From JAAYVZ01 sp035384965 (GTDB taxonomy: Bacteria; Acidobacteriota; Thermoanaerobaculia; Thermoanaerobaculales; Thermoanaerobaculaceae), in the NCBI GenBank assembly GCA_035384965.1, contig DAOOJE010000005.1:1-64000 (forward strand): 64,000 bases of DNA. Reading direction: 5' to 3'. Numbering within the stretch: the first letter of the stretch is position 1; every line of letters begins with the position of its first letter. The notes below the pieces were generated by a model that had not been told where the DNA came from, searched no databases, and saw nothing but the letters and a program-made list of their open reading frames with translations. Below, one piece after another: positions 33,617 through 42,596 of this stretch. Made by a program: the position numbers and the translations under genes.

Positions 33617-34482
33617 CGATGGCGCCAGACCTCCAGCGCGAGCTGGCCGAACGGCGAGGGCGCGAAGGCGTCCTGGCCGTTCGAGTCGACGACGCCTCGC
33701 AGCATCGCCTGGACTGCCGCAAAGGTCTGGTTCGCCTCGGTCAGGGGTCGCCCAAGGCGCCGCTCGAGGGCTTCGGGGCTGATCACCTCCAGCTCCAGCA
33801 AGTCGTGGATGGTCTCGACGGTGCCGAGATCGAAGCTAAACGGCATCGGGGGGAACTCGATGATTTCGGCGAAGCGCTCGAACCTGTAAACCACCGGGAT
33901 TCCGTACGCCTGTCCGAACAGCACAGCCATCGCCACCTGCGCCTTGTACCCACCCGTGGCATCGATGACGACCGCGTCGGACCCGCGACGGGCCACCTGG
34001 CTGGCCAGTTCGCGCACGAGGTTCCTCAGGCCGGCTACCTTGAACTGGGAGGGATTCGCATCCTGCAACGACGGAATCCGACGGACCTCCGCGACGATAC
34101 CGAACCGCCTGGACATGAGGGCGCGGAGGATGAGCGCCGCCGCCTCACCCTGGCTCGTATCGCTGTACAGCAGGACGATCTCGCGCACGGCCGCGTAGGC
34201 GCTTTCCGCGCGCAGCGCCACGAAGCTGCCGACCTCGGCGCCCAGCAACCGCGGCTGCCCTCGCAGTTCCGCAAGGGTGGCGCCGGAGTCTTCCCAGGCG
34301 CCGCGCGCCGCGTGGCGGCAGGCGTTCTCGATGTGAACGCGGTCGTCCGTCAGCGCCGCCCTTTCGCCAGCCGGCTGTCGCTCGAGCCACGTCGCCCAGT
34401 CCCGAGCCGCCTGGAGCTCCTCGAGGTTGGTCAGGATGCTCGTGCCCGTGGTCGCCAGAACGCACTCTCGACGGTGTCCCAT
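33598..34482 (-). CDS. Stand-alone CARF-domain protein (APE2256/Crn1-like), candidate ring nuclease
   Basis: The 294-residue protein has a CARF (CRISPR-associated Rossmann fold) domain: CVLATTGTSILTNL (7-20) is the first ligand loop and DAVVIDATGGYKAQVAMAVLF the second (about 185-205). These bind cyclic oligoadenylate. It fits the Cas_APE2256 family, which includes Crn1 ring nucleases and the N-terminal parts of Csm6-like effectors. Beyond the CARF domain there are only about 75 residues (TIHDLLELEVISPEALERRL...) and I see no RxxxxH HEPN motif nor a nuclease motif, so signal degradation or sensing is more likely than RNA cleavage. The ATG at 34482 has GGAGGG upstream. The gene is divergent from cmr2 and overlaps cas6 at its 3' end. 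Confidence 0.8.
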   Translation of the reverse strand: MGHRRECVLATTGTSILTNLEELQAARDWATWLERQPAGERAALTDDRVHIENACRHAARGAWEDSGATLAELRGQPRLLGAEVGSFVALRAESAYAAVREIVLLYSDTSQGEAAALILRALMSRRFGIVAEVRRIPSLQDANPSQFKVAGLRNLVRELASQVARRGSDAVVIDATGGYKAQVAMAVLFGQAYGIPVVYRFERFAEIIEFPPMPFSFDLGTVETIHDLLELEVISPEALERRLGRPLTEANQTFAAVQAMLRGVVDSNGQDAFAPSPFGQLALEVWRHRQAVRP

Positions 34483-34575
34483 CGGCTCGTCGCCCTCCGA
34501 GGCCGCAAGGGTAGGCAAACCCGCCGGTGCCTGCAAGCCGTGCCGGGGCCGCGGGCGCCGGCCGGAGCCGGCATC

Positions 34576-34605
34576 TTGACATCCGTGGCACCTACCGCCT
34601 ATCTT
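34576..34605 (+). promoter_or_regulatory. Probable sigma-70-type promoter of the cmr operon
   Basis: A perfect -35 TTGACA (34576-34581) is followed after 18 bases by TATCTT (34600-34605), matching 4 of 6 positions of the -10 consensus. It lies in the 287-base divergent region between the CARF gene and cmr2 and points at cmr2, about 165 bases before its start codon. Confidence 0.5.
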
Positions 34606-34769
34606 TCTTTTACGCCGCGTTGTGGAGCCGCAACGGCTCCGAGCCAACAAATCCCGAGCAGATCCCCTCGCCCGCCAGACCTGTCTCGGGGACGACAGCG
34701 AATGGAGGACCTGATGCGAAACCCACTGTGTCGCGCCCCAGCAAGGACAACACTGAGATGGAGGATGCC

Positions 34770-37700
34770 ATGAGCGAGCCTGATCTCAAGCTCTGGCAAG
34801 CCAAGCTGGCCGCATGGCTGCATGATCCACCGGAAAAGGCGCTCATCCTGGCGCGCGCCCGCGAGGGCCACGAAGGGGGCACGGCGGCACGATTGCGGCA
34901 ATACTGCCTCGGCTCGGAAGAACTCTCGCGGGACCTCGCTCGAATAGCGAAGCTAGCGGACAGGTGGGCTGCTGCCAGCGACCGCCCACAATGGCCCTTG
35001 CCCAAGGAAGACAAGGGGTTCGATCGCCATGTTCTGTTCTGGTCGCGAACCGGCGCCGAACTCGTGCATCCCCTTGGCGGCGACCACTACAACCTGGGTG
35101 ACGTCTACGTCACGACATCCGGGCGCATCGTCAAGGGGGCGTCCGAGCGCATGGAGGGGCTGCTCGCCGGCGCAACCTCGGATCTCAGCCTCGTGGCAGC
35201 ACGGGAAGTGCCGGAGGGTGTGTTGCGCGAGGTCGCCCTCGACGAACGTGTACTTGACGCGGCCTGTCTGCCGGCCGAAGTGGGCAAGGAGCTGGCTGCC
35301 ACGGTGCAGGCGCTGCGCCGCGCCGTGCTGGCGCTGTGGCGCCTCGGCCCGGTCAGCCCCCCGGAGGAGCTCGGACTCGGGCCGGTTTGGCGATTGCTGC
35401 CCGCGGACTCGCGGGTGCCCGACCATTCCATCTGGGAGCACAACGCACTCGCCTCGGCCTTCGCCGGAGCTCTGGCAGCCGACCCCGACGAGAACCCCGC
35501 CTTGCTGGTCGTCTCGATCGGGCCGGTGCAGGGGTTCATTGAGCAGAGCCGCACGACCTCCGATCTCTGGGCCGGCTCGCACCTGCTGTCTTGCCTGACC
35601 TGGGAGGCGATGAAGCCGGTAGCCGCGAAGCTCGGTCCCGACGCCGTCGTCTTCCCCTCGCTGTTGGGCGTCCCGCTGGTGGATGTCTGGCTCGAGGAGC
35701 AAGGAGTCCGCCTGCCGAACGACCGCAAGAACCCTGCCACCCCGGACTGGATGCACTGGCGCACCGATTCAAACCCGCTGTTCTCGCCGTGCCTGCCCAA
35801 CCGCTTTGTGGCCGTGGTGCCGGCGAGCCAGGCGCGCGCCCTGGCCTCGGCGGTCGTCGAGGGGGTGCGTTCGTGGGTCCGCAGGCAAGCCGACGAAACG
35901 GTTTGCGAACTCTATCGTATCGCCGAGGCCGGCCCCCTTACCGAGGACGTGAAGGGCCAGTTGGCCGACCAGCTTCGGGACTTCCCGGAGGTCTACTGGG
36001 CGGCCGTGCCGTTCAGAGAACTGCTGTCGTCGCCGGCCCATGAGCGGGCCAAAGACACTCCGGAGCAACCCACGTGGGTCGGATCGCCCCTCGACCCCTT
36101 TGGCCTGGCTGAGGCCTTGCGCATGTTCTTCGGGCCAGTTGACAACCCCGGATTCTTGGGATCCGAGTTCTGGCAGGCACTCAGCAAAGTTTCGCAAGGC
36201 AGGCAGGCCGCTGGAATGGAGGCCGGTGCCGTCACCCTGCGCTACGAGCCCAACCCCGGCACGCTCTACCCGGCGTTGCTCGAGCTTGCCGAGCGGGTTC
36301 ACGCGGCGTGCAAGGCCGCGCGGCAGTTCGCTCAGGTTCGCGAGGAAGGGTACCGATGCACCGTCTGCGGGGAACGGGAGTGGCTGCGCGGGCCCGGCGA
36401 CGACCAGCCCACCGAGGAAGAGTCACGCAAAGCTCGGCCGCGGCGCAAGTTCGAGTTGCCGACGAACAAGCGCGGCAAGACCCTGTGGACGAAGGTGGCC
36501 GAGCGCGACCATGTTCTCGCCAAGTCTGGCGAGCATCTGTGTGCCCTGTGCGCCACCAAGCGGCTGTGGACACGGCGTTTTGCAGATATGGCCGGCAGGT
36601 GGATCGAGCAGGCCAAACACACGGAGACCGCGGGCGAGCCTGTCGACGAGCGCCGGACTCGTTCCACGCAAGTCGCCCGCTTCACCGTGTCGACCCACAC
36701 CATGGCGCTGGCGCCTGACCTCGCCACCTTGCCGTTGCGTCCTTGGCCGGCCGAGAATTCGGCTGCTTTTGCCAGGCGCCAGCACGCCTTCGAAAAGCTC
36801 GCGGAGCATGCCGAAAGGGCGCTCGCTGATGACGCCTGGAGCGTCCTGCCCAAAAAGCTATCCGACAGGATCGAAAACGAAGACGGGAAGGTGAAAGCTG
36901 TCTGCCGAGCACTCCCTGAGCTCTTCGATCGCGTCAAGGAGGGGGCGGCCGCCAATAGCGCGAAAGATGGGGCGGAAGAGCATGAAGGTCCATCGGAGAC
37001 CGAACTCGCTCGGCTGTGGAGGCAGGCTTTCGGCAGTTCGCCCGAGCGCTACTACGGGATGATCCTGATGGATGGGGACCAGGCGGGCAAGTGGCTCTCC
37101 GGCGACCCTGCGCTCATGTTGCGGCTCGAAGAACTCTGGCACTCGGAGCTGGCAGGTTGGCTGGCGAGACACCACACGCGCGACGACGACCCCGTGCGGC
37201 GTGTGCTGGCGTGCCCCCGTCCCCCGAGCCCGGCGTTCCACGCGGCACTCTCGGGCGCCATGAGCAGCTTCGCGCTCGAAACCGCTCGTTGGGTGGTGGA
37301 GCGACTCTTCCTGGGGCGCCTTATTTACTCCGGTGGGGACGACGCCCTGGCCATGGTGGCGGTTGATGACTTGCTGCCCTGCATGTTTGCGTTGCGGTGC
37401 GCTTTTTCCGGCATCGTGCCGGCAGGAGAAAAGGACAGCGTGTGGGAGCTGTACCGCCAGCTCGGGGCGTTCCTCGGCGACATCGGCTCAGGGTACGTGG
37501 GCATCGATCACAGCAAGCGTCCCGAAGACGGTCGCAATCGAAGAATTCTCAAGATCTTCCGGGCCATGGGTGGTCGCGCCACCGCCTCCATGGGGGCCGT
37601 GGTGGCCCACCACCAGGCCCCGCTGCAGGCGGTGCTGCGCCGCCTGCGCCTCGCCGAGAAGGCAGCCAAGGACAACGGCCGCAACAGTTTTTCCATCGTG

Positions 37701-38294
37701 CTCGCGAAGCGCGGCGGGGGCGAGGCCTCGTACACGGCGTCGTGGGGGTTTGGCGGTGTCAAGCTCGACCACCTCGACCCGGACGACCACCGCGACGTGC
37801 CGTACATCGCCGACCGTTGGACCCTCCTCACCCAGAACCTGGTGACGCCGATGGGCGTCCTCCTGCGCCTGCGCGACAATCTGGGCCTGCCCTTCGTGTC
37901 GCGCCGCGCCGTCTACCACGCCCTGGAGTGGCTCGAAGATCTGCCGTCGTGGCCCGAAGGGAGCGGCAAGGATCAGCTCGCCGCGTATCGGGAGATGCTG
38001 GCCAAGACCCTGGCGTGGCAGCTTCGGCGCCAAGGGATGGACGCCAAGGACTACCGGGAGGAGGGGTACGGCCATCTCCTCGCGCCCGACGAGGATCCAG
38101 CCGCCAGCTTGGCCGGCGACATGGTGGCGGTGGCCCTGCGCCAGTGCCAGCCGCGCCCGAACGGCGCGCGGGCGTGGTCGTCGGTGCCGGAGCACCTGGC
38201 CGACCTGCTCACCGTGGCGGAGTTTTTGGCGCGGGAGGGCCGGGCGCCGACGCCGCCAGTCGCATCCCGCCGAGAGAGGGGAGGTGAGGCATGA
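34770..38294 (+). CDS. cmr2: Cas10/Cmr2, type III-B signature subunit and cyclic oligoadenylate synthase
   Basis: The 1,174-residue protein is the large subunit. The N-terminus has an HD-type site in WLHDPPEKAL (H18, D19), which would give single-strand DNase activity. A zinc-binding part follows with CTVC (C530, C533) and CALC (C591, C594). The palm domain carries the cyclase motif GGDD (855-858) within LIYSGGDDALAMV, so cOA synthesis should work. An earlier segment VSIGPVQGFIEQSRTTSDLW is typical of Cmr2 (first palm domain). It is larger than most Cmr2 proteins (often 850-1,000). I chose ATG 34770 because GGAGG lies seven bases upstream; ATG 34758 is an alternative. Its stop overlaps cmr3. 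Confidence 0.95.
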   Translation: MSEPDLKLWQAKLAAWLHDPPEKALILARAREGHEGGTAARLRQYCLGSEELSRDLARIAKLADRWAAASDRPQWPLPKEDKGFDRHVLFWSRTGAELVHPLGGDHYNLGDVYVTTSGRIVKGASERMEGLLAGATSDLSLVAAREVPEGVLREVALDERVLDAACLPAEVGKELAATVQALRRAVLALWRLGPVSPPEELGLGPVWRLLPADSRVPDHSIWEHNALASAFAGALAADPDENPALLVVSIGPVQGFIEQSRTTSDLWAGSHLLSCLTWEAMKPVAAKLGPDAVVFPSLLGVPLVDVWLEEQGVRLPNDRKNPATPDWMHWRTDSNPLFSPCLPNRFVAVVPASQARALASAVVEGVRSWVRRQADETVCELYRIAEAGPLTEDVKGQLADQLRDFPEVYWAAVPFRELLSSPAHERAKDTPEQPTWVGSPLDPFGLAEALRMFFGPVDNPGFLGSEFWQALSKVSQGRQAAGMEAGAVTLRYEPNPGTLYPALLELAERVHAACKAARQFAQVREEGYRCTVCGEREWLRGPGDDQPTEEESRKARPRRKFELPTNKRGKTLWTKVAERDHVLAKSGEHLCALCATKRLWTRRFADMAGRWIEQAKHTETAGEPVDERRTRSTQVARFTVSTHTMALAPDLATLPLRPWPAENSAAFARRQHAFEKLAEHAERALADDAWSVLPKKLSDRIENEDGKVKAVCRALPELFDRVKEGAAANSAKDGAEEHEGPSETELARLWRQAFGSSPERYYGMILMDGDQAGKWLSGDPALMLRLEELWHSELAGWLARHHTRDDDPVRRVLACPRPPSPAFHAALSGAMSSFALETARWVVERLFLGRLIYSGGDDALAMVAVDDLLPCMFALRCAFSGIVPAGEKDSVWELYRQLGAFLGDIGSGYVGIDHSKRPEDGRNRRILKIFRAMGGRATASMGAVVAHHQAPLQAVLRRLRLAEKAAKDNGRNSFSIVLAKRGGGEASYTASWGFGGVKLDHLDPDDHRDVPYIADRWTLLTQNLVTPMGVLLRLRDNLGLPFVSRRAVYHALEWLEDLPSWPEGSGKDQLAAYREMLAKTLAWQLRRQGMDAKDYREEGYGHLLAPDEDPAASLAGDMVAVALRQCQPRPNGARAWSSVPEHLADLLTVAEFLAREGRAPTPPVASRRERGGEA

Positions 38295-39532
38295 GCACCT
38301 GGCTGTACCTCGAACCCCTGGACGTGCTGTACCTGCGGGGCAACCGCGACTTCGGCGGTCCCGGCGACCACGCCGAAGCCTTGATGCCGCCGTGGCCCTC
38401 GGTGTTTTCCGGGGCGCTGCGGTCGGCGCTCCTCGCCCGATCCGGGGTGGAGCTCGGGCGCTTCACCGATGAAGGCGCCGAGCACTGCGACCCGGTGCTG
38501 GCCAAGGTCCTCGGGACACCGTGGGAGCCGGGCAGCTTCCGCCTCGCCTGCGCCACGCTGGCGCGCTCGATGGGCGACGGCGTGGAGCTCCTCTTCCCCT
38601 TTCCTGCCGACCTCGTGGTGAGCGCGAAAACCCCACCCGCGCACCGGCCATGCAAAAAAGATGCGCTGAAGCCGGTGGCGGAGCGGGCTTGGCGCCTGCG
38701 GCCCGTGCCGCTGGCGGCGTCGGTGCACGGCGGGCCGACCGCGGCGGTGCCGGTGCTCGCCGCGCCGAGACTCGCCAAACCTGGCTCGGACTGGTGGCTG
38801 CGGGCGGCGGGGATGAGCGCCTACCTCGAAGGGAAAACCCCCGAGCCGGAGCAGCTTGTCCATCGCAGAGACCTGTGGGACGATGACTTCCGTCTCGGTA
38901 TTGGACGCAATCGCGACTCCTACACCACTGAAGCAGGGCACCTTTACACCACCCAGGCGGCGGCCCCCTGCCGCGGCGTCGGCTTCGCTGTGGAGATTGA
39001 GGGCTGCCCAGCCGTACTGCTCGAGCCCGTGAAGCTGGTGCGCCTGGGCGGCGACGGCCGGGGGGCCAGTGTGTCCTGCCTCCCCGCAACTCCCTGGAAG
39101 CCGCCGAAGGTCGAGAGCCGGCGACTGGCGCTCGTCCTCCTGACCCCGGGGATTCTCCCGCAAGGCTGGCTGCTGCCTGGGACACGCCGCGACGACGACG
39201 GCACCTACCGCATTGAATGCGACGGCTTCTCGGCCCGCCTTGCCTGCGCCGCGGTGCCGCGGGCGCAGGTCGTCTCCGGGTGGGATCTGCCTGCACACAA
39301 GCCGAAGCCAGCGCAGCGGGCGGTGCCGGCGGGCAGTGTGTACTACCTCGAGGACGTCGATGGCGACGTGCATCGATACCTTGACAACCTCTGGGATCTC
39401 ATCTGCGACGAGCTGACCCAGCGATCCGGCAGCGACCGCTACGACGCCGTCTGGAAGCAACGAAAGGCAGAAGGGTTCAACAACATTCTCGTCGGCCGGT
39501 GGCCGCACGAGACGGCAGAGAAGGAGGGATAA
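38291..39532 (+). CDS. cmr3: Cmr3 (Cas5-type subunit of type III-B)
   Basis: The 413-residue RAMP protein binds the crRNA 5' handle and contacts Cas10. The N-terminus WLYLEPLDVLYLRGNRDFG and GDHAEALMPPWPSVFSGALRS are diagnostic for Cmr3. A middle segment LGIGRNRDSYTTEAGHLYTT is also typical. ATGA overlap with cmr2; it ends directly at the cmr4 start. Confidence 0.93.
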   Translation: MSTWLYLEPLDVLYLRGNRDFGGPGDHAEALMPPWPSVFSGALRSALLARSGVELGRFTDEGAEHCDPVLAKVLGTPWEPGSFRLACATLARSMGDGVELLFPFPADLVVSAKTPPAHRPCKKDALKPVAERAWRLRPVPLAASVHGGPTAAVPVLAAPRLAKPGSDWWLRAAGMSAYLEGKTPEPEQLVHRRDLWDDDFRLGIGRNRDSYTTEAGHLYTTQAAAPCRGVGFAVEIEGCPAVLLEPVKLVRLGGDGRGASVSCLPATPWKPPKVESRRLALVLLTPGILPQGWLLPGTRRDDDGTYRIECDGFSARLACAAVPRAQVVSGWDLPAHKPKPAQRAVPAGSVYYLEDVDGDVHRYLDNLWDLICDELTQRSGSDRYDAVWKQRKAEGFNNILVGRWPHETAEKEG

Positions 39533-40516
39533 ATGTTCGAACAAAAAGCCTTGATGTTCCTGTACTGCGTCAGCCCGGTCCACATGGGTGCGGGCCAGGC
39601 CCTCGGCGTCGTCGACAACCCGATCCAGCGGGAGCGCCACACCGGCCACCCGCTGTTCGCTGGATCGGGCATCAAGGGGGCGCTGCGAGACCAGTTTCTC
39701 GCCGCCCAGCTCGAGGCCAACGGCAACGATCGCGATGCAGCGAAACGTCTTACCAATCAAATCTTCGGCCCCGAGGCCGAAGCTTCCGATCACGCCGGCG
39801 CCGTCGCCTTCTCTGATGCCCAGGTGGTGGCCTTTCCCGTGCGCTCCCTGCGGGAGTCCTTCGTCTACGCCACCTGCCCGACCGCGCTGGCCCGGCTCAA
39901 GCGGGCGGCCGAGCTCGCCGGGCTCGCTGTAGGGTGGTCGGTGCCTGCCCCATCGGACGACGATGTCTGTGTCGCGCATGCCAACTCCGGCCTGACCGTC
40001 AAAGCGAAACTCGACGGTCGGGAGGTGGATACGATCATCCTGGAGTCCTTCCAGTTCACGGTGATCCCCGAGAGCTCCGCGAAAGAACAGCTTGGCAAGG
40101 TGGCAAGCTGGCTGGCCGAGCAGGCGATTCCTGCCGACCAGAGCTACGCGCACTTCCGCAGCAAGCTCGGAAAGCACCTGGTGGTCCTGAGCGACACCCG
40201 CTTCGACTACTTCGTCAACAACGCCACCACCGTGGAGCCGCACGTGCGTATCAGCGATGAGTCGGGCACGGCGGACGACGGGGGCCTTTTCTACACCGAA
40301 AACGTACCGCCTGAAGCCATCTTCCACTCCCTCGTCATGACCTCGCGGCAACGGGTCAAGCGCGGCGAGGGCTCAGACAAAGAGAGCTCAACCAAACCGA
40401 AGAACGCGAAAGAAATCCTTGCTCTGTTGAGGAATGCGCTGCACGAGAAAGTCGTGCAGATCGGCGGCGACGCCACGTCCGGTCGCGGTCTCGTCGTGGC
40501 GCGGATCGTCGAGTAG
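39533..40516 (+). CDS. cmr4: Cmr4 (Cas7-type backbone and target RNase of type III-B)
   Basis: The 327-residue protein forms the repeating backbone and cuts target RNA every six bases. It begins LMFLYCVSPVHMGAGQALG and continues with IQRERHTGHPLFAGSGIKGALR, the conserved RAMP loop. The catalytic Asp of Cmr4 lies in this N-terminal thumb region; the HTGHP segment is its context. Glycine-rich GGDATSGRGLVVARI ends the protein. GGAGGGATAA precedes the ATG. Confidence 0.94.
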   Translation: MFEQKALMFLYCVSPVHMGAGQALGVVDNPIQRERHTGHPLFAGSGIKGALRDQFLAAQLEANGNDRDAAKRLTNQIFGPEAEASDHAGAVAFSDAQVVAFPVRSLRESFVYATCPTALARLKRAAELAGLAVGWSVPAPSDDDVCVAHANSGLTVKAKLDGREVDTIILESFQFTVIPESSAKEQLGKVASWLAEQAIPADQSYAHFRSKLGKHLVVLSDTRFDYFVNNATTVEPHVRISDESGTADDGGLFYTENVPPEAIFHSLVMTSRQRVKRGEGSDKESSTKPKNAKEILALLRNALHEKVVQIGGDATSGRGLVVARIVE

Positions 40517-40527
40517 GGGAGGAAGCC

Positions 40528-40929
40528 ATGTCCCAGAGTCTCGAACAGAAGCGCGCTGCCTATGCGTGGGAGCGTGTGTCCGGCTGTTCCGAGAAGTACG
40601 AGAAGTTGGCGAAGGCCGCCCCTTCGCTGGTCATGGGCAATGGGTTGCTGCAAACGCTTGCATTCATGCAATCCAAGTCCGACGAGAAGCACTACAAGGA
40701 CCTTCTTTCTCATATCTTAGTCTGGCTTGCGCGCCAAGATGTCTGTGGTTCGTTCATCACCAAGGGAGATTTCCCAACTGCGGTGCAGGCTCTGACAGCG
40801 CCTGACCGCAGCAGCGAGGGGTACATGCGAGCGACGCAGGAGGCCCTCGCTATCCTGCGCTGGATCCGCCAACTGGCGGCAGCCGAGAGGACGGGGCGAA
40901 CCAAGGCAACCACAGGAGGGCAGCCATGA
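40528..40929 (+). CDS. cmr5: Cmr5 (small subunit, Cas11-type)
   Basis: The 133-residue, largely helical protein fits Cmr5: SLEQKRAAYAWERVS at the start, KAAPSLVMGNGLLQTLAFM in the middle and ALAILRWIRQLAAAE near the end. Cmr5 lines the second filament of the complex along target RNA. GGGAGG lies before the ATG. It overlaps cmr6 by four bases (ATGA). Confidence 0.93.
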   Translation: MSQSLEQKRAAYAWERVSGCSEKYEKLAKAAPSLVMGNGLLQTLAFMQSKSDEKHYKDLLSHILVWLARQDVCGSFITKGDFPTAVQALTAPDRSSEGYMRATQEALAILRWIRQLAAAERTGRTKATTGGQP

Positions 40930-42596
40930 CCTTCGCAGCGCCCCACTACGTGGTCAGGCAACTCCCCAAGGCACGAGGCATCCCTCCGGGGCACTGGTTT
41001 CGTTTGTACTTCGCGGGCTGGTGGACGCGTGAGGTCGAAGACTCCCGGATAGCCCTTCTTGAAAGCAAATTGGCCAAGGAACCAGACTCGAAGAAGAGAA
41101 AGAAACTGGAGGACGAAATTCAGAAGAGAAAACAGAAGCGAGAGGAGGGAACTGATCTTGGAGAGATCGACAACGAGGCTCGGCACAACTTCCTCTTTTG
41201 CGTGTTTTCAGGTGCGCCCCGAGAAGACATAGCGCGCTTTGCCGAGTTCAATTTGGTCGGCTTGCCTGAACTAGCACCGTGTGCAGTGCAGGCCAGCGCG
41301 CATCTCGCTGCTCGCCAAAAAGTGGTGGCCGCGCGCGGCGAGGCGTTGATCGAAACAGGGGTCGCCACCGCCCCGTTCACCACCGGCCTCGGCATCGAGC
41401 ACCCGCTGGAAAACGGCTTCGCCTTTCTCGACCCCTATGGCGTGCCGTACCTGCCCGGCAGCTCGGTGAAGGGGGTGCTGCGGCGGGCGGCGGAGGAGCT
41501 GGCGTTGTTCGAGACCGACAGCCAGGGGTGGACGGTCCCGGCCATCTGGTGGCTGTTCGGCTTCGACGCCAACAGCGCCTACTTCGTCGTCAACGACAAC
41601 GACCCGAAGCCGATTGGCAAGGAGCGCGGTCGCTGGCGGGAGGCCTTCCAAAAGCAAACTCAGGGGCTCATCGGCGAGCAACGCGACCTCTTGGACCACT
41701 ACGTCGATCTGGCCTGCCCGAAAGAGAAAGATGCACCGAACTCGCCCGTAGATCGCGTGCTGAGATGCCTCCAACCCGAGCGAAAGCCAGCCGATGAAAC
41801 TAGAAAGATTCACACCCGCGGCGCTCTGGAGTTCTGGGACGTCATCCCCGAGCCCAAAGACGGCAAGCTCCGCATCGACATCATGAACCCCCACTACGGG
41901 CATTACTACCAGCCGCGCCAGCCTCCCGGTGGGGAGGTCAATCGCGACTTCCCCCTCCACCCTGGCTACGGGCATTCTTGCGAGCGGGGCCAGCCTCCCG
42001 GGGACTGGGGCAGCCCGGTGCCGATCTACTTCCTCACCCTCCCGCCCGGCACCACCTTCACCTTCATCGTTCGCTTCCGCCCGCCCCTCAACTGGCCCGC
42101 GCCGGTTCGCCACTACTTCGAGGCGGAAGAAAACGGCACCCCGCGCTGGCAGCGCCTCGTCCAGGCGGCCCTGGAGTTCGCCTTCGACTGGCTCGGCTTC
42201 GGCGCCAAGACCGCGGTGGGGTATGGGAGGATGAGTACCTCCACTCTCGGCGCGGCAGCCGCGACCTTTGCCGCTGGCAAACCTGGTCCGGCCAACGAAC
42301 AGCATCCCTCATCGGCTCATGAGACGCGAGACGCTGTCCAGCCCGAAGGCCCCGCCGCCATGCCCCCTGAACTTGAGCAAATTGGCCAGCTCATGCAAAG
42401 CCTCAAGAACCCAGCCACGGAGGGGGCTCAAGTGGAACGGGTGGTGAATGAGCTTTGTCGCCAGCGCAAGCACCCGGCAGCGGCGGGACTTGCGGCTGCC
42501 CTTTGGAACAAGGTCAAAACCGTCGGCTGGCTGGCGAGCAAAGTGCGCAAGCAGACCGTTTTCTGGGAACTCGTTCAGAAAGGGGGCGGTTCGTGA
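40926..42596 (+). CDS. cmr6: Cmr6 (Cas7-type cap subunit) with unusual extensions
   Basis: The core has the Cmr6 pattern: TTGLGIEHPLENGFAFLDPYG (about 155-175), PYLPGSSVKGVLRR (about 176-189), RGALEFWDVIPEP, DIMNPHYGHYY and the C-terminal WLGFGAKTAVGYGRM. At 556 residues it is far longer than usual (roughly 280-350). Extra parts are a charged coiled-coil-like segment at about 40-78 (EPDSKKRKKLEDEIQKRKQK) and a C-terminal extension of about 115 residues beyond the RAMP fold, which begins with a Pro/Ala-rich linker and ends with a helical part (LEQIGQLMQSLKNP, VWELVQKGG-like end). The N-terminal insertion is visibly less GC-rich than the rest. Confidence 0.9.
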   Translation: MTFAAPHYVVRQLPKARGIPPGHWFRLYFAGWWTREVEDSRIALLESKLAKEPDSKKRKKLEDEIQKRKQKREEGTDLGEIDNEARHNFLFCVFSGAPREDIARFAEFNLVGLPELAPCAVQASAHLAARQKVVAARGEALIETGVATAPFTTGLGIEHPLENGFAFLDPYGVPYLPGSSVKGVLRRAAEELALFETDSQGWTVPAIWWLFGFDANSAYFVVNDNDPKPIGKERGRWREAFQKQTQGLIGEQRDLLDHYVDLACPKEKDAPNSPVDRVLRCLQPERKPADETRKIHTRGALEFWDVIPEPKDGKLRIDIMNPHYGHYYQPRQPPGGEVNRDFPLHPGYGHSCERGQPPGDWGSPVPIYFLTLPPGTTFTFIVRFRPPLNWPAPVRHYFEAEENGTPRWQRLVQAALEFAFDWLGFGAKTAVGYGRMSTSTLGAAAATFAAGKPGPANEQHPSSAHETRDAVQPEGPAAMPPELEQIGQLMQSLKNPATEGAQVERVVNELCRQRKHPAAAGLAAALWNKVKTVGWLASKVRKQTVFWELVQKGGGS

